NCBI RefSeq assembly: GCF_006494375.1
Contig: NZ_VHIZ01000050.1
Coordinates: forward strand, 186,001-250,000
Length of the DNA stretch: 64,000 bases
Reading direction: 5' to 3'
DNA from: Pantoea anthophila
GTDB taxonomy: Bacteria > Pseudomonadota > Gammaproteobacteria > Enterobacterales > Enterobacteriaceae
The first letter of the stretch is position 1. Every line of letters begins with the position of its first letter. The position numbers and the translations under genes were made by a program. The notes below the pieces were generated by a model that saw only the letters and a program-made list of their open reading frames with translations, did no database searches and had not been told where the DNA came from. Positions 36,539 to 48,575 of the stretch are shown piece by piece.

Positions 36539-37729
36539 ATGTTTGAATCGATCTCTGCTGCACCCGCCGATCCTATTCTCGGGCTCGCCGATCTGTTTCG
36601 TGCTGATGACCGCCCTGAAAAAATCAATCTGGGTATCGGCGTCTATAAAGACGAAACCGGCAAGACCCCGGTGCTGACCAGTGTTAAAAAGGCTGAGCAG
36701 TATCTGCTGGAAAACGAAACCACCAAAAACTATCTCAGCATTGATGGTCTGGCGGATTTCGCGCGCTGCACGCAGGCCCTGCTGTTCGGCAATGACAGCC
36801 CACTGATTAGCGCGCGCCGTGCACGTACGGCACAGACGCCAGGTGGCACAGGCGCGCTACGCATTGCGGCAGATTTTCTGGCCACGCAGACAGCGGTAAA
36901 ACGGGTCTGGATCAGCAACCCCAGCTGGCCGAATCATAAAAATGTGTTCAATGCTGCCGGTCTTGAGGTGTGTGAATATCACTATTATGACGCGGCAAAC
37001 CACACGCTTGATTTTGAGGGAATGCTGGCGTCGCTGAGTCAGGTTCAGCCTGGCGACGTGGTACTTTTCCACGGCTGCTGCCATAACCCGACCGGTATCG
37101 ATCCGACAGCGGAGCAGTGGCAGAAGCTGGCAGAGATCTCACAGGCGAATGGCTGGCTGCCGCTGTTCGACTTCGCTTACCAGGGCTTTGCCCGTGGTCT
37201 GGACGAAGATGCCGAAGGCCTGCGTATTTTCGCCGCGTCACATCAGGAGCTGATCGTCGCCAGCTCATACTCGAAGAATTTTGGTCTCTACAATGAGCGC
37301 GTGGGGGCCATCACGCTGGTAGCGGCCGACGCCGGCGTAGCAGAAACCGCATTCAGTCAGGTGAAATACACCATTCGTGCCAACTACTCCAATCCCCCGG
37401 CGCATGGTGCGGCCGTCGTCGCGACGATTCTGAGTAACGACGCACTGCGGACGATCTGGGAGCAGGAGTTGTCGGACATGCGTCAGCGCATTCAGCGTAT
37501 GCGGCAGCTGTTTGTTAACACGCTGGCAGAGAAAGGTGCGCAGCGTGACTTCAGCTTTATCATTAAGCAAAACGGCATGTTCTCATTCAGCGGCTTAACT
37601 AAAGAGCAGGTTATTCGCCTGCGTGAAGAGTTCGCTGTGTATGCCGTTAACTCTGGCCGCGTGAATGTGGCGGGCATGACGCCGGACAACATGTCGGCGC
37701 TGTGCGAAGCGATTGTCGCGGTGCTCTGA
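36539..37729 (+). CDS. aspC: Aspartate aminotransferase
   Basis: PLP enzyme that interconverts aspartate and 2-oxoglutarate with oxaloacetate and glutamate, 396 residues as in E. coli. The PLP-binding Lys246 is in [26 protein letters not shown] and the substrate-binding Arg in the C-terminal domain region follow the family pattern. The N-terminus [20 protein letters not shown] is highly conserved. The ribosome binding site is weak (TGGACC), as in E. coli. It converges on ycbL across a terminator. Confidence 0.96.
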   Translation: MFESISAAPADPILGLADLFRADDRPEKINLGIGVYKDETGKTPVLTSVKKAEQYLLENETTKNYLSIDGLADFARCTQALLFGNDSPLISARRARTAQTPGGTGALRIAADFLATQTAVKRVWISNPSWPNHKNVFNAAGLEVCEYHYYDAANHTLDFEGMLASLSQVQPGDVVLFHGCCHNPTGIDPTAEQWQKLAEISQANGWLPLFDFAYQGFARGLDEDAEGLRIFAASHQELIVASSYSKNFGLYNERVGAITLVAADAGVAETAFSQVKYTIRANYSNPPAHGAAVVATILSNDALRTIWEQELSDMRQRIQRMRQLFVNTLAEKGAQRDFSFIIKQNGMFSFSGLTKEQVIRLREEFAVYAVNSGRVNVAGMTPDNMSALCEAIVAVL

Positions 37730-37746
37730 GGCAGGCGATAAAACAA

Positions 37747-37771
37747 GAATGGGCCTGAGGGCCCATTTTTT
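37747..37771. terminator. Terminator between aspC and ycbL
   Basis: ATGGGCC (37749-37755) pairs with GGCCCAT (37760-37766) around TGAG, followed by TTTTTT on the plus strand. The minus-strand side (TTCTTGTTTT) is also T-rich, so it may serve both genes. Confidence 0.85.
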
Positions 37772-37791
37772 ATGGCAGCAAAAGGTCTGAT

Positions 37792-38421
37792 TTACTGCAG
37801 GAAAGGATTGCTGATGCGTTCCTGTCCCAGTGTGGAGATCGGGCCGTGGCCGGGCAGAAAAGTCACATCATCGCCCAGCGGCAGCAATTTAGTGTGAATC
37901 GCATCAATCAACTGCCGATGATCGCCCTGCGGGAAGTCTGTTCGTCCCACGCCGCCATTAAAAATCACATCACCTGAAATCAGCAGCCTTCCGGGAAGGT
38001 CAAAGAACACCACATGACCAGGGGAATGGCCCGGGCAGTGCAGGACCTCCAGCGTAGTCAGCCCGACCTGCACACTCTCCCCCTCCTCCAGCCAGCGATC
38101 CGGCGTAAAAGGGGCGCACTCTTCCAGTCCGAACATCCGGCTCTGCGTGGGCAGCGCCTCCAGCCAGAAAGCATCCCGCTTTTGTGGCCCGACAACAGGG
38201 ATCTGATAGTAAGCCGCCAGTTCGACCGCGGCTCCGACATGATCGAGATGCCCATGGGTCAGCAGAATCTGAGCGGGCTTGAGTCTGAGCTGTTCCAGCG
38301 TTTGTTTGATCAGATCGGCATCGCCGCCTGGATCGACCAGAGCCGCTTCACGGGTGGTGTCGCACCAGATAACGGAACAGTTCTGGGCAAAGGCTGTAAC
38401 AGGAATAATGTGGTAGTTCAT
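37792..38421 (-). CDS. ycbL: Metallo-beta-lactamase fold hydrolase YcbL (glyoxalase II type)
   Basis: Small type II glyoxalase-like hydrolase of 209 residues. The metal site HGHLDH (56-61), the later His in HCPGHSPGH and Asp in SGDVIF, and the final GHGP complete the beta-lactamase-fold set. It lacks the C-terminal substrate domain of full glyoxalase II; the Salmonella YcbL protein has glyoxalase II activity. The ATG at 38421 with GGAG upstream was preferred to one 7 codons further. It lies 39 bases past mepK on the same strand. mgsA, which makes methylglyoxal, is at the other end of this window. Confidence 0.92.
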   Translation of the reverse strand: MNYHIIPVTAFAQNCSVIWCDTTREAALVDPGGDADLIKQTLEQLRLKPAQILLTHGHLDHVGAAVELAAYYQIPVVGPQKRDAFWLEALPTQSRMFGLEECAPFTPDRWLEEGESVQVGLTTLEVLHCPGHSPGHVVFFDLPGRLLISGDVIFNGGVGRTDFPQGDHRQLIDAIHTKLLPLGDDVTFLPGHGPISTLGQERISNPFLQ

Positions 38422-38460
38422 AACGCTCCATGACCGGCTCACGCAGCGTCGCCGGTGTCG

Positions 38461-39009
38461 TTACCAGTGCCTGATCGGACCGGTATCAATATGTACAAAG
38501 TTACTGCGGGGATAATATCCTACACCACCCGCACGCAGAGATAACGCCGCTTTGCGTACATTGGCTAATGAAACCCCTTCAATATGGAAATCCATCGCCT
38601 GGCCTTTGGTGTGATAGCTATGCTTCGCGACTCCCGGACCGCTCTCACGTAACATATTGTTGGTCGCCAGTGAACGGTAGCCCGAGACCAGCTGGACAGG
38701 TTTGCGCGTACCGAGCAGTGCCTGCAGGCGGAAAATCTGATCGAAGAGGTGCGGATCAATGCTTTTCACTTTATTGGCGCGGTAGTCACGGAAAAAGTGA
38801 TTTAATCGTGTCAACTCATCCTTGTCGTAACTCTTACCATTAAAAAATTCAGTTTTAAGGGTTTCACCGGTGTGAAGATTGTTAAGCATCAATACACGCG
38901 GGCGAGATGTTGAAAGCGAAGCCCTTGCAGAAGCGGGCAATAATGCCAGTCCGGCGGCGGCACTACCGCAAAGCAGCAGGTTGCGACGAAAAGAATCAAT
39001 AGTAGACAT
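38461..39009 (-). CDS. mepK: Murein DD-endopeptidase MepK (YcbK, peptidase M15 fold)
   Basis: DUF882 family zinc peptidase of 182 residues. E. coli MepK (YcbK) cuts 3-3 (mDAP-mDAP) cross-links of peptidoglycan, the bonds made by L,D-transpeptidases. A twin-arginine signal is present: SFRRNLL at residues 6-12, a hydrophobic stretch, and cleavage near ARA/S (30). The zinc ligands lie in HSYHTKGQAMDFHI and FVHIDTG. It is encoded next to ldtD, so maker and cutter of the same cross-link are neighbours. Confidence 0.93.
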   Translation of the reverse strand: MSTIDSFRRNLLLCGSAAAGLALLPASARASLSTSRPRVLMLNNLHTGETLKTEFFNGKSYDKDELTRLNHFFRDYRANKVKSIDPHLFDQIFRLQALLGTRKPVQLVSGYRSLATNNMLRESGPGVAKHSYHTKGQAMDFHIEGVSLANVRKAALSLRAGGVGYYPRSNFVHIDTGPIRHW

Positions 39010-39116
39010 GTAGCGGTTTACCTGAGAGTGAAGCCATAGAAATGTGCAAAAAGCGCACAGGCCGAACCATAACTTTCTCTCAGGTAAGCGTCAACCCATC
39101 TGGGGCGTGTTTGAGA

Positions 39117-39138
39117 GGCGATTCCCGAAGGAATCGCC
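39117..39138. other. Hairpin with stable tetraloop between ldtD and mepK
   Basis: GGCGATTCC and GGAATCGCC are perfect 9-base arms. On the minus (transcribed) strand the loop reads TTCG, a very stable tetraloop. No T-run follows. It may slow RNA decay or partly end transcription between ldtD (39195) and mepK (39009). Confidence 0.6.
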
Positions 39139-39194
39139 CTCAGAGGATATTTCTTACGGTGCCAGGTGCGCCGCTAACGATTTAAAATCAATCA

Positions 39195-41006
39195 CTAGAG
39201 CAGTAACTGTTTCGCCCGGCTCAGTGCCTGACTGCCCGAACGGGCGGTGTCATCATAATTGTAAATATCTGTGCGGAACTGCGGCTTGCCATCATCAGCA
39301 ACCCAGGCCGTAAGGTAATAGAGATTGACCGGGATGCGATGGCGAATCGGCACATAACGGGTATCCCCCTCTTTCAGGGTGCTGGAAATACGGGAGTCGT
39401 TCCAGCCTGCATCCTGCAGTAACAACCCGGCCAGTTCAGATGCCTTATTCACACGCACGCAGCCTGAGCTGAGCGCACGAATATCACGCTGAAACAGGTT
39501 ATGGTTTGGCGTGTCATGCAGATAGATGGCATCCGAACTAGGCATGTTGAATTTGTATCGGCCCAGCGCATTCGTCTGACCCGGAGCCTGAATCATCCGG
39601 TAAGGGAAGGATGCAGCGGAAACCATGCGCCAGTCGATCATACTGGGATCGATCACTTCAGCGTCAGCACTCCAGCCCGACAGCAGGGTATAACCGTGCT
39701 TGTAGAGATAGGTGGGGTCCTGTTTTACTTTAGGGATGATATCTTTACGCACCAGCGTCGTCGGCACATTCCACGGCGGATTGAGCACCACATTATTGAG
39801 CGCGCTGCGCATCAGTGGTGTTTTACGATCGGGACGCCCGACAATGACCCGGGAAGAGAGGATCTTGTTGCCGTTGTTGTAATAGATCAGCGAGTAGTTG
39901 GCGATGTTGACCATAATGCCGTTGTGCATATCATCCGGCAGCAGGCGCAGCCGCTGAATATTCAGCGCCAGTAACGAAGCGCGCATCTGGGGTGAGACGT
40001 TCAGCCACTGCCGCGTTCTGGCACCGATAGCGCCATCACCATCCAGTCCCTGCCACTGCTGAAAACGTTTAACCGCCGCCACCAGCGTCTCGTCATAGAC
40101 ATTGGCAGTGTTGCCTTCCAGCGTCTGGATCTGAACGTTACCGGGTGACTGCGGCGATGGCGCAGGCAGATCGTTGACAGGGGTGGCGGAAGGACTCACT
40201 GCCACCAGCTGATCGCTATGGGTTACCGGCGAAGGAGCGACTGGCACGGCATCATCATCCGGAGCCGGTGCGTTGCTCTGTGCGGTCAGCATGCCGCTGC
40301 GCTGCAGAATTTCACGCAGTGCGGGCACATCGTCACTGACCTGCCCCGGACGCAGCGTTTCGCTGTTCTTCAGCTGCGGCCAGGGTTGTTTATCACTGAG
40401 CAGCGCTTTCAGCGCAGCGTGCATCGGCTGATACTGAGGATGCTGCGGCTGCAGGGAAGCAACAAACGTACTGCTCGCGCCCGCATTGACCGCATTCTGC
40501 CACTGATTTACCACGGCCACCGACGGCTGTGTCAGCCTGTAGGGAACATTACTGTAGAGCCAGGTTTCCCCCTGCGTCGGCACGTTAGAGACAAACTGAA
40601 GGTAGCCCAGCATGGCGTCGGAGAGGGTCACGTCACGGGCAAAACCAGTGATAGCCGGGTTAGTCAGACGGTCAACCCAGCGCGTGAACTGCGGCTGAAC
40701 GCCAGAGAGCGCCACCTCAGCCAGCTGCTGCTGAAACTTCTGAACCGCCTGCTGATCCTGCCAGAGCGGCTGCATGTGGCGGGACGCATACAGCGTCGCC
40801 AGCGGTGCAAGATAAAATGGCTGATCGGCGCTGGAAAACGCCTGGCGGATACGTTGCTGACTGTCGGAAACCGAAACTGACGCGTGCGCGGTGCCGGGCA
40901 TCGCGGCGATAACAGCGGCCTGTGGTAGCGTAAATGGAACAACCGTTAGCGCCAGCGCTAACAATGATATAACACGATGATGATTAACCTTTTTTGCCAG
41001 CAACAT
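39195..41006 (-). CDS. ldtD: L,D-transpeptidase LdtD (YcbB)
   Basis: Periplasmic enzyme that makes 3-3 cross-links in peptidoglycan and, when over-produced in E. coli, allows growth despite most beta-lactams. It has 603 residues. An N-terminal signal sequence or anchor (to about 43) is followed by a scaffold domain, a peptidoglycan-binding repeat around [18 protein letters not shown], and the YkuD catalytic domain with His in YLHDTPNH and catalytic Cys516 in SSGCVRV. A Pro/Ser/Val-rich linker near 245-290 is more variable than in E. coli. It sits 149 bases past mukB behind a terminator. Confidence 0.93.
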   Translation of the reverse strand: MLLAKKVNHHRVISLLALALTVVPFTLPQAAVIAAMPGTAHASVSVSDSQQRIRQAFSSADQPFYLAPLATLYASRHMQPLWQDQQAVQKFQQQLAEVALSGVQPQFTRWVDRLTNPAITGFARDVTLSDAMLGYLQFVSNVPTQGETWLYSNVPYRLTQPSVAVVNQWQNAVNAGASSTFVASLQPQHPQYQPMHAALKALLSDKQPWPQLKNSETLRPGQVSDDVPALREILQRSGMLTAQSNAPAPDDDAVPVAPSPVTHSDQLVAVSPSATPVNDLPAPSPQSPGNVQIQTLEGNTANVYDETLVAAVKRFQQWQGLDGDGAIGARTRQWLNVSPQMRASLLALNIQRLRLLPDDMHNGIMVNIANYSLIYYNNGNKILSSRVIVGRPDRKTPLMRSALNNVVLNPPWNVPTTLVRKDIIPKVKQDPTYLYKHGYTLLSGWSADAEVIDPSMIDWRMVSAASFPYRMIQAPGQTNALGRYKFNMPSSDAIYLHDTPNHNLFQRDIRALSSGCVRVNKASELAGLLLQDAGWNDSRISSTLKEGDTRYVPIRHRIPVNLYYLTAWVADDGKPQFRTDIYNYDDTARSGSQALSRAKQLLL

Positions 41007-41087
41007 CCCTGCCCCCTTATCTTCTTAACTGCGCAGCGTTCCCTGTATCCGCTGCGATCGGGCTGTGACTCATTATGTTGAGTATAC

Positions 41088-41127
41088 AAACAAAAACGGC
41101 ATTTGCCTCATGCGACAAATGCCGTTT
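41088..41127 (-). terminator. Rho-independent terminator of the muk operon
   Basis: AAACGGCATTTG and CAAATGCCGTTT are perfect 12-base arms (41094-41105 and 41116-41127). On the minus strand the stem is followed by TTTGTTTG. It lies 29 bases past the mukB stop. Confidence 0.85.
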
Positions 41128-41155
41128 CCAGATTAACCAATGGTTCGGTTTTTGA

Positions 41156-44100
41156 CTACGTCTCAGCCTGAGATTTTTCAGTGGTCAGATCGGGCAGAGC
41201 GGCCTCCCCGCTCCCGGCACGAGTGGGCACGGGATCGGCCGCAAATCCACGCAGGCCGACAACATGCACGTGCTCGGTGTTGTTAAACACCTTACGCACC
41301 AGTTTGTAGGTCGTGCCTTTCTCCGGGCTGATGTTCTCCGGCGCAGCAATCACCAGCTGCATCTCCAGACGTTCACATAGCTCAAACAGCGTGGCGATAG
41401 AGCGGGCATCCAGACGGGCCGCCTCATCCAGGAACAGCAGGCGGCAAGGTGAGATATCCTTGCCACGCAGACGGCGTGACTCCTCTTCCCAGCTCTGCAC
41501 GACCATCACCAGAATCGACATCCCGGTGCCGATCGCTTCACCGGTTGAGAGTGCGCCACTTTCTGCACGCAGCCAGCCATCCGAACCGCGGTTAACTTCC
41601 ACCTCCATCTCCAGATAGTTGCGGTAGTCCAGCAGCTCCTCACCGATAGTCTGCGGCGTCCGCTGACCCATATCGATATGCGGGTTCAGACGCTGATAGA
41701 GCTTAGCCAGCGCCTCTGAGAAGGTCAGACGGTTACTGTTGAAGAGGTCCTGATGCTGTTCATGCTCTTCCGACAGCGTATCCAGCAGCATGGCATGGGT
41801 TTCGCGAACGTTAACGTTGAGACGTACGCTGCGCACCTGACCAAAGCTGACGGTCTGCAGGCCCTGATTCAGCTGACGGATACGGTTCTGTTCACGCTGG
41901 ATGGTTTTACGGATAATGTTCGCCGCACTGCGAGAACTGATGGCCAGCATCTGCTCACGCGCGGTCAGCTCTTCCGTCAGGCGATTCAGCTCAATCTCCA
42001 TCTGCTCAATCGCTTCCACCGGATCGTCAGTCCGGATAATGTCCTGACGAATACGCTCACGCAGATGCTGATAAACGGCGATAAAGAACTGAATTTTACG
42101 TTCCGGACGTTTCGGATCTTCCGACAGCCGCAGCACGTCGCGCAGATGCTCATTGTCCGCCACCGCCAGACGCAGCGCACCCAGCGCCTTATCCGACATC
42201 GAACGCAGTTCATCGCCACTCATGTAGGCGAGTTCACGACGATGCAGACGGCGCTCCACGCCATTCTCTTTGACCAGACGCAGCACCGTGCACCAGCCCG
42301 CTTTCGCGCTGACCACCTGTTCACGCACCTGATGATACTGGCGTTCCAGCTGGCGCAGTCGCTTCTGCAGATTATCCATCTCCGCTTCGCAGAAGGTCAG
42401 CTGTTTCTCCAGCTGATTCCGGCGTGCGCGGTTGTGGCTCAGTGCGGTATAAAGCTCATCGCGACGCGCCCGCGCCCGCGCTTCTGCGCTGCTGTCCGCA
42501 TGGACGCCAATCGTCTGCATCTCCTGCTGCAGCTCTTTCAGCATGTCGCGCTTGGCATCCCAGGCGCTTTTCAGCGAGGCCAGCAGCTGAGCATATTGGG
42601 TCAGCTGTGCCTGATGTTCACGCAGACGTTCACGGCAACGGCTGCGCTCGCCTTCAGCCTGCTCCAGGCGCTGACGCAGCTTGTCGCTGAGGTCATTGTT
42701 GCCACTGAGCATGCTGGCTGAATCGTCATAACTGAAGTGAGCACGACGCTGCACCACCTCGGTCAGGGCAAATGCCTGCTGACGGGCGTTGCGCTGCTGC
42801 TGCTGCGCCTGCTGATAGTCCGCCTGCAGCTGTTCGTGCTGTTCCGGGTCGCTCTGCAGAACCGCGATGATCGGTTCCAGTTTCGCCAGCTTAGCGCCAT
42901 GCTGATGCAGGAAGCGCGCCGCATCCTGAGCGGCATCTACCTGCTCACGAATCTCTTCGCAGCGATCGGCCAGGGTGTCATCCAGCAGCAGATTAACGCG
43001 CGGCAGCAGGCGGTTTAACTGCGATACGCCCTCTTTCGCCAGCTCATACTGCTGACGCTGCTGCTGATTGTTACTTTCATGCTGATTCAGCGCCCGCTCC
43101 AGCTCCCCGCGGCGCGCGCCCAGCTGACGAATCTGCGCTTCCGGGTCGGCATCAAAGGCGACGGCCAGATGACTGCCGATAAAGCGACTGAAGGACTGAT
43201 GCAGACGCTGCGTTTTCTGCACATCGAACGACAGGGTCGCGTAGCGTTCCGCCAGCTTGTCGCGCTCCAGATGCAGCAGCTCGAGCTGATTTTCACGCGC
43301 CGCGCGGCCAAACAGCGGTATTTTCGGGAAGCGGGAGTAGCGCCACTGACGCTCAGCCACTTTTACCACGACCGCATTCTGCAGCTCATCAACACTGAAG
43401 ACGCTGTCGTCGAATGACTGCGGATCGCCCTCGATCAGATAGAGATCTTCCGGGCACTCTTCCAGTCCGTCCAGCAACTCGCGCACCCGTGAAAGATCAG
43501 GTACAACAATCGCATGACGTGACGGGCCATAGAGCGCCGAGAAGTACGGCGCATCGTCCAGGGTCACATCATCGTAAATCTCTGACAGCAGCACGCCGCC
43601 AAAACGTTCTGCCAGCTGGGTCAGACGCGCATCCTCAGCACCGCCCGGCTGACTCAGCCGTTCAATCTGCTGCTCGATGTCGCGTTTACGTGCTGCCACT
43701 TCGTCGCGCTCGACGGTAGTTTCACGCTCCTGTTCCAGCAGCTGCTGCATGTACTCGGTGACATCCTGGCTGCTGTTCAGCGCCTGGCCGGTCTGTTCGC
43801 TGAGCTGCGTCAGGATCTCCTGGGCGGCGAGCCAGTGCGGCGCGCGCGCCGTCAGGCCTGTAATACGTTCACGCAGCTGTTCGAGCTCCTGGCGCATCTT
43901 CATGCGCTGCTCACCCGCGTCCGCCACGCTGCTGTTCAGCTGTTCGATCTGCGCTTCCAGCTCCTGCTGCAGGCCAGCCAGCGCATCCGCGTCGTAGTGC
44001 TGCCCCTGACGCTTGCAGAACTCGGCCAGCAGACGCTCAGCCTCATGCTGCTCGCGCAGCCGCTGTTCCAGTTCATTGAGACGCAGACGCAGCGAGGAGA

Positions 44101-45643
44101 GCTGTTCGGCGTGATGGCGCTGATTGCTGGCATCCCGCAGCAGTTCGCGGCCGGTTTGCCAGGCATCCTGCCGACTCACCTCACCGGCGATGCTGGTCAC
44201 CAGCGCCAGCGCCTGTTCAAACTGACTGTGCGCCGCTTCCGCCACGCTCAGCATCTGCTCCAGACGCAGCAGATGCTCTGTCGCCTCCTCCTCTTTAGCC
44301 TGGAAGCTCTCCTGCCATTCGGCTGCATTGTCGATGCTCAGGTCGGGCAACTGACAAAGGGTACGGGCGCGCTCCAGCGCCTGCAGTGCCTGCTGATACT
44401 GAATGGCGCGGGTTTGCTGCACGTCGAGCGCCTGCTGGAAATCAGCCAGCTGACTTTTCAGCTCATCCACTTCCAGCTCAGCCGCTTCAGCCCGCGCTTC
44501 GTTCTCTTCCTGAATCTCACGCGCTTCGGCCACCACTTCGGTCTGCTCTTCCAGCCGCAGCGTCAGGTCTTCGATATCGGCATCGTAGCGTTCAATCTTC
44601 TCCTGCTGACGCATCGCCGTCTGCACAAGGTTAAGGTGATCGCTGGCGGACTGATAATCGACTTCGAGATCGTTTTCGGCGCCGCTGTGCTCAGCCAGTT
44701 CGCGCGCCATTTCAACATGACGATACTGCTCGGTGGCGAGTTGCTTGCGGCTGCTGAACAGTTCATTGCGCAGCTGTAGCGCGCTGTCGAGATGAACCCG
44801 ACGCTCGTTAGCATGGCGCATGTAGTCAGCCGAAACGTAACTGGTCGCCTCAGAGATCAGGTGTTTAAACAGATCGCGATCGGACTGAGTTACGCGGATT
44901 GCCTCCAGCGTCATGCGGTTCTCGCGCAGTGCGGCTTCCATATCTTGGAAGGCTTTGCGCACGCCGCTGTTTTCAGGCAGCAGGTAATCGCGCAGCGATC
45001 GGGTAATCGCACTGGAGATACCGCCGTAGAGCGAGGCTTCGATCAGGCGATAAAACTTGCTGCGATCGCTGGCGGAGCGCAGACGACGCGGCACCACGCC
45101 CAGATCAAACATCATGGCGTGATAGTCAGTGACCGAGTTATAGGCGCGGAACTGTACCCCTTCCTGCGCCTCAACCCGCTCTTTCACCTCATTCAGCGGC
45201 AACACGCGCGCCTGACGGCTGTTCAGCACTTCAGTCAGCATGTCGGTCGGATTGGTGTCGGCAGGCAGACCGTGGATACTGAACGGCTTGATGTCCACCT
45301 TTTTATCCCGACCGGCGACCTGCTGCAGGCGAACACCCACCACCACACGCTGGTGGCGTGAGTTCACCACATCCAGCATGGAGTAGCAGACGCCGGCGCG
45401 CAGTTTGCCGTGCAGGCCTTTATCGCGCGACCCGGAGGTCGCACCCGCTTCGGTGGTATTACGGAAGTGCAGTAGCGTCAGATCGGGGATCAGCGCGGTG
45501 ACAAAAGCCGCCATCGTGGTGGACTTACCGGCCCCGTTACCGCCTGACAGCGTGGTAACCAATTCATCAAGATCAAAGGTGCGGGCAAAAAAGCCGTTCC
45601 AGTTGATCAGCGTAAGCGAACGAAACTTTCCGCGCTCAATCAT
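41156..45643 (-). CDS. mukB: Chromosome partition protein MukB (SMC-like ATPase)
   Basis: Large SMC-type condensin subunit, 1495 residues against 1486. Walker [10 protein letters not shown] is at 34-42. Two very long coiled-coil arms (about 280-640 and 790-1170) flank a hinge near 650-780. The C-terminal head holds the signature [17 protein letters not shown] and Walker [13 protein letters not shown]. It loops and compacts the chromosome with MukE and MukF and binds topoisomerase IV through the hinge. The last 25 or so residues are variable. Its start overlaps the mukE stop by 4 bases. Confidence 0.97.
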   Translation of the reverse strand: MIERGKFRSLTLINWNGFFARTFDLDELVTTLSGGNGAGKSTTMAAFVTALIPDLTLLHFRNTTEAGATSGSRDKGLHGKLRAGVCYSMLDVVNSRHQRVVVGVRLQQVAGRDKKVDIKPFSIHGLPADTNPTDMLTEVLNSRQARVLPLNEVKERVEAQEGVQFRAYNSVTDYHAMMFDLGVVPRRLRSASDRSKFYRLIEASLYGGISSAITRSLRDYLLPENSGVRKAFQDMEAALRENRMTLEAIRVTQSDRDLFKHLISEATSYVSADYMRHANERRVHLDSALQLRNELFSSRKQLATEQYRHVEMARELAEHSGAENDLEVDYQSASDHLNLVQTAMRQQEKIERYDADIEDLTLRLEEQTEVVAEAREIQEENEARAEAAELEVDELKSQLADFQQALDVQQTRAIQYQQALQALERARTLCQLPDLSIDNAAEWQESFQAKEEEATEHLLRLEQMLSVAEAAHSQFEQALALVTSIAGEVSRQDAWQTGRELLRDASNQRHHAEQLSSLRLRLNELEQRLREQHEAERLLAEFCKRQGQHYDADALAGLQQELEAQIEQLNSSVADAGEQRMKMRQELEQLRERITGLTARAPHWLAAQEILTQLSEQTGQALNSSQDVTEYMQQLLEQERETTVERDEVAARKRDIEQQIERLSQPGGAEDARLTQLAERFGGVLLSEIYDDVTLDDAPYFSALYGPSRHAIVVPDLSRVRELLDGLEECPEDLYLIEGDPQSFDDSVFSVDELQNAVVVKVAERQWRYSRFPKIPLFGRAARENQLELLHLERDKLAERYATLSFDVQKTQRLHQSFSRFIGSHLAVAFDADPEAQIRQLGARRGELERALNQHESNNQQQRQQYELAKEGVSQLNRLLPRVNLLLDDTLADRCEEIREQVDAAQDAARFLHQHGAKLAKLEPIIAVLQSDPEQHEQLQADYQQAQQQQRNARQQAFALTEVVQRRAHFSYDDSASMLSGNNDLSDKLRQRLEQAEGERSRCRERLREHQAQLTQYAQLLASLKSAWDAKRDMLKELQQEMQTIGVHADSSAEARARARRDELYTALSHNRARRNQLEKQLTFCEAEMDNLQKRLRQLERQYHQVREQVVSAKAGWCTVLRLVKENGVERRLHRRELAYMSGDELRSMSDKALGALRLAVADNEHLRDVLRLSEDPKRPERKIQFFIAVYQHLRERIRQDIIRTDDPVEAIEQMEIELNRLTEELTAREQMLAISSRSAANIIRKTIQREQNRIRQLNQGLQTVSFGQVRSVRLNVNVRETHAMLLDTLSEEHEQHQDLFNSNRLTFSEALAKLYQRLNPHIDMGQRTPQTIGEELLDYRNYLEMEVEVNRGSDGWLRAESGALSTGEAIGTGMSILVMVVQSWEEESRRLRGKDISPCRLLFLDEAARLDARSIATLFELCERLEMQLVIAAPENISPEKGTTYKLVRKVFNNTEHVHVVGLRGFAADPVPTRAGSGEAALPDLTTEKSQAET

Positions 45644-46365
45644 GCCTGTTCTTCCTCTGCGTTCTCACTCGCGTCGCTCTCCTGCCCGTCACCTTCATCG
45701 GTGTCAACCGGTGCAGTGGCGTTTTCCAGTAGCATCGCTTCACCGTCACGAATCAGACGAAGCTGCGCTTCACGGGCATCATCTCCGCCGCGCACGTCGG
45801 CGCCAAAGCGGAACACCGATTCCGTGATGCGGAATTTGCTGCTGTCGTTGCCGAAAAACCACACCATGCCGAGACGGCGCAGACGGCTCAGTGAGGCGCG
45901 CACTTTCTCCTGCAGCTTGGTGCGGTCCAGATCCGACCCGGTTGAACGCTGATTCACCAGCTTCAGCAGCCGGTTCTCGTCCGCCAGCGAGAGCAGTTCA
46001 TCGTAGAGCTCCTGCTGGGTGAAAATCCCTTCATTGGCCAGCCGTTCCGGGCTGAGATAGAGATAGCAGAGAATTTTCCCGACCATCATATCCAGCTCAG
46101 AGAGTACCGAGCGCGGGATCAGCGTGGTTGAACGCGGACGCAGATAGAAGAAGCCTTCCGGCGCACGGATTAACTCCACATGATAGCGGCTGTAAAACTC
46201 TTCGAGAAACGACTGGTAGTCCATCAGAAAAGCGTGGTTATCCAGCTCTTCAATACCGATGTGGCGTCCCGCGCGTAACTGGCTGTCCAGCGCGGGGAAA
46301 ATCGGGTTGGCCAGTGCCTGTGCCAGCTTAACCGGCATCACTTGTTCAATATTTGTCGATGACAT
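45640..46365 (-). CDS. mukE: Chromosome partition protein MukE
   Basis: Winged-helix (KITE) subunit of the MukBEF condensin, 241 residues. The core from [18 protein letters not shown] to [27 protein letters not shown] is almost identical to E. coli; the acidic tail of about 28 residues differs. The ATG at 46365 was chosen over one nine codons earlier because MSSTNIEQV is the family start. It overlaps the end of mukF by 20 bases and the start of mukB by 4 bases, consistent with tightly coupled translation. Confidence 0.96.
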   Translation of the reverse strand: MSSTNIEQVMPVKLAQALANPIFPALDSQLRAGRHIGIEELDNHAFLMDYQSFLEEFYSRYHVELIRAPEGFFYLRPRSTTLIPRSVLSELDMMVGKILCYLYLSPERLANEGIFTQQELYDELLSLADENRLLKLVNQRSTGSDLDRTKLQEKVRASLSRLRRLGMVWFFGNDSSKFRITESVFRFGADVRGGDDAREAQLRLIRDGEAMLLENATAPVDTDEGDGQESDASENAEEEQA

Positions 46366-47668
46366 GTGCCTGCACCTTGGCTCCGTAATCATTGATGGCT
46401 TGCCATTCCACAGGCAAACCGGCTAAATCGGCTTCCGCTACGCCAAGACGCACCGCCTGGTCCACCACAATGCGCGCCAGATCGAAATGACGGGCGCGGG
46501 GATACTGGGCCAGGTAGTCGCGCATTACTGACGCGAGGTTGAGCGGTTTTTGTTGCAACTTGTAGACCTGCAGCGCTTCTTCAATCATGGCTGCCAGCTG
46601 TTCGCGGATTTCGTTGATCTCTTCGTACTCCATCTCCGGCGGCAGTTCGCCCATGACTTCGTCGTTACGCAGCGTCAGAGCCTCATCGCGCATGTCATAG
46701 AGACGGTCGGCGTTGGCATAGGTCAGCGCCCACGGCGCGTCGAAGTAATTCTGAACCGATACCCGCAGACGCTGCGCAAAGACGCGGTTTTTATCCATGT
46801 CGATGGCAGTACGAATAAATTTATGGACGTGGCGGTCGTAGCCGATCCAGAGGTCAATCGCCTGCTGGCCCCAGCTGGTGATGCGGTCAAGTTTGCTCTG
46901 CAGATCAAACACCAGCTTGTCGACAAACCCGAGATCCGGGCTGTTCAGCGTGGCATCCTGAATGCGTAACAGGTTTTCCTGCAGCTTATCACCCGCGGCT
47001 TCGAGCGTATCCTGCAGTTCGCGCAGGGTTCCCGAGGTCTCTGAAAGCAGCATTTCGCAGCTGGAGATAGCCGCGCGCCAGTCTTTGTTCAGCAGCTCGG
47101 CGATATCGTTTTTGACCGCCTGCTGCTGCTCATCCATCAGACGCTGGGTCATATCGATGCTGTCGAATATCTCTGCCACCGAATATTTCAGCGGCGCGAA
47201 AACATTACGGTGCCAGTGAAACTCATCGCCATTTTCCTGGGCGGCATCGGCGGCCCGCTTCAGCTCACTGGCCACAATGGAGAGCTGCATCGACAGGCGC
47301 AGGGTCGAAAACTCCCGCTGACGGATGTAGTAGTCGGTGATACCGATCGCCAGCGGCGTCAGGCGATAGATGGCGTTGCCTTCGGTGAGCTCGCTGGTAA
47401 AGCGGTTGAGCAGGCGCTGTCGCACCATGTCATTGATGGCGTTATTGGCGCGAACCAGCACAGTTTCATGGGTTTGTTCAAACGCTTTACTGACGTGACG
47501 AAAAGCATCGATCAGATCGCCTTCGCTCATTTCGCCGTCCATCCGCTCCCCGTTGAGGGTGGCGATAGCCAGCAAAAAGGCCAGCCGTTCCACTGGCAGC
47601 GCAAGGGAAAAGTCATTTTTGCGCGCCCAGGATACCAGTTCAGGTACCGTCTGGGAAAATTCACTCAT
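46346..47668 (-). CDS. mukF: Chromosome partition protein MukF (kleisin)
   Basis: Kleisin subunit that joins MukB heads and binds MukE, 440 residues as in E. coli. The N-terminal winged helix ([16 protein letters not shown] onward) dimerises, the central helical region spans about 120-320, and the C-terminal winged helix ends [15 protein letters not shown]. Its start overlaps the cmoM stop by 4 bases. MukBEF is excluded from Ter by MatP, which is encoded about 38 kb away in this window. Confidence 0.97.
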   Translation of the reverse strand: MSEFSQTVPELVSWARKNDFSLALPVERLAFLLAIATLNGERMDGEMSEGDLIDAFRHVSKAFEQTHETVLVRANNAINDMVRQRLLNRFTSELTEGNAIYRLTPLAIGITDYYIRQREFSTLRLSMQLSIVASELKRAADAAQENGDEFHWHRNVFAPLKYSVAEIFDSIDMTQRLMDEQQQAVKNDIAELLNKDWRAAISSCEMLLSETSGTLRELQDTLEAAGDKLQENLLRIQDATLNSPDLGFVDKLVFDLQSKLDRITSWGQQAIDLWIGYDRHVHKFIRTAIDMDKNRVFAQRLRVSVQNYFDAPWALTYANADRLYDMRDEALTLRNDEVMGELPPEMEYEEINEIREQLAAMIEEALQVYKLQQKPLNLASVMRDYLAQYPRARHFDLARIVVDQAVRLGVAEADLAGLPVEWQAINDYGAKVQAHVIDKY

Positions 47669-48450
47669 AATTCGTCCTTCTGCCCGGGTTTACGCGCGGT
47701 CACGTGGATGTAACGCCCTAAGCTTAAAAAGGGTTCCTGACGGCAGTAACGCCGCTCCATCTCAATAATTTCGTCGTCGCTTTTGGGCTCGCCCTTTGGC
47801 GGTTTCATGTAGTCGCTGAAAACCCGGATACCGGCACGCCGCTCAATCACAAAGCCACAGGCCTCCAGCCAGCGATAAACCTGATCGGGATCGCGGGGAT
47901 AGTCAGGCGATAGCGTGTGCTTTTTGCGTTTGGTCAGGTTGGTGCGCAGATAGCCAAAGTTGCCCAGCGTTAAGGTGCGCAGTGTCAGGCCGTGCAGATT
48001 GTAAAACATCAGTGACATGACCCCACCCGGACGCAGCACATCATACAACGCTTTCAGCACCGCCTCCGGTTCGGCGACCCACTCAAGCACAGCGTGGAAC
48101 AATACCAGATCCACCGGCTTATCCAAATGTTCACCCACCTGCTGGGCGCTAATTTGTCTGAATTGCATGTTGTGGCTCACACCCTGCGCCGTGGCATTTT
48201 CTTCCGCCCGGCGCAGCATCTCACCGGAGAGATCGCACAGCAGCACCTGATGGCCCTGCGCCGCCAGACCGCTGGAGACCTGGCCAATTCCGCCACCCGC
48301 ATCCAGCACGGAGAGCGGGTGTGGCGACAGGCCTGGCAGGATCATCGCCAGCTCATCATGGAGAATGGCCTGGCGTATCCGGCCTTTGGTGGTGCCGTAA
48401 ATATTTTGCGAAAATTTATCCGCGAGATCGTCAAAGTTACGATCCTGCAT
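47665..48450 (-). CDS. cmoM: tRNA 5-carboxymethoxyuridine methyltransferase
   Basis: SAM-dependent enzyme that methylates 5-carboxymethoxyuridine at wobble position 34 of several tRNAs, 261 residues as in E. coli (formerly smtA). The SAM-binding loop is [12 protein letters not shown], followed by LCDLSGEML and the [10 protein letters not shown] region. It is the first gene of the cmoM-mukF-mukE-mukB run, each junction overlapping. It diverges from elyC. Confidence 0.94.
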   Translation of the reverse strand: MQDRNFDDLADKFSQNIYGTTKGRIRQAILHDELAMILPGLSPHPLSVLDAGGGIGQVSSGLAAQGHQVLLCDLSGEMLRRAEENATAQGVSHNMQFRQISAQQVGEHLDKPVDLVLFHAVLEWVAEPEAVLKALYDVLRPGGVMSLMFYNLHGLTLRTLTLGNFGYLRTNLTKRKKHTLSPDYPRDPDQVYRWLEACGFVIERRAGIRVFSDYMKPPKGEPKSDDEIIEMERRYCRQEPFLSLGRYIHVTARKPGQKDEL

Positions 48451-48575
48451 GGCATGCGCTCCGGTATGCTGCGGTAAGACTTGTGCTATTTTGTCACAGG
48501 CACCAGAAGAATGAACCTTTCATCCCCATCTTCCCTTCCGGGTGCTCTATTTTCGGACAACAGGACGCGTTTTTG

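Noticed and set aside
41753..42721. 322-codon open frame on the plus strand
   Set aside because: Antisense to mukB coiled coil; composition is Leu, Gln and His biased, as expected from reversing coiled-coil codons.
43835..44779. 314-codon open frame on the plus strand
   Set aside because: Antisense to mukB; same composition artefact.
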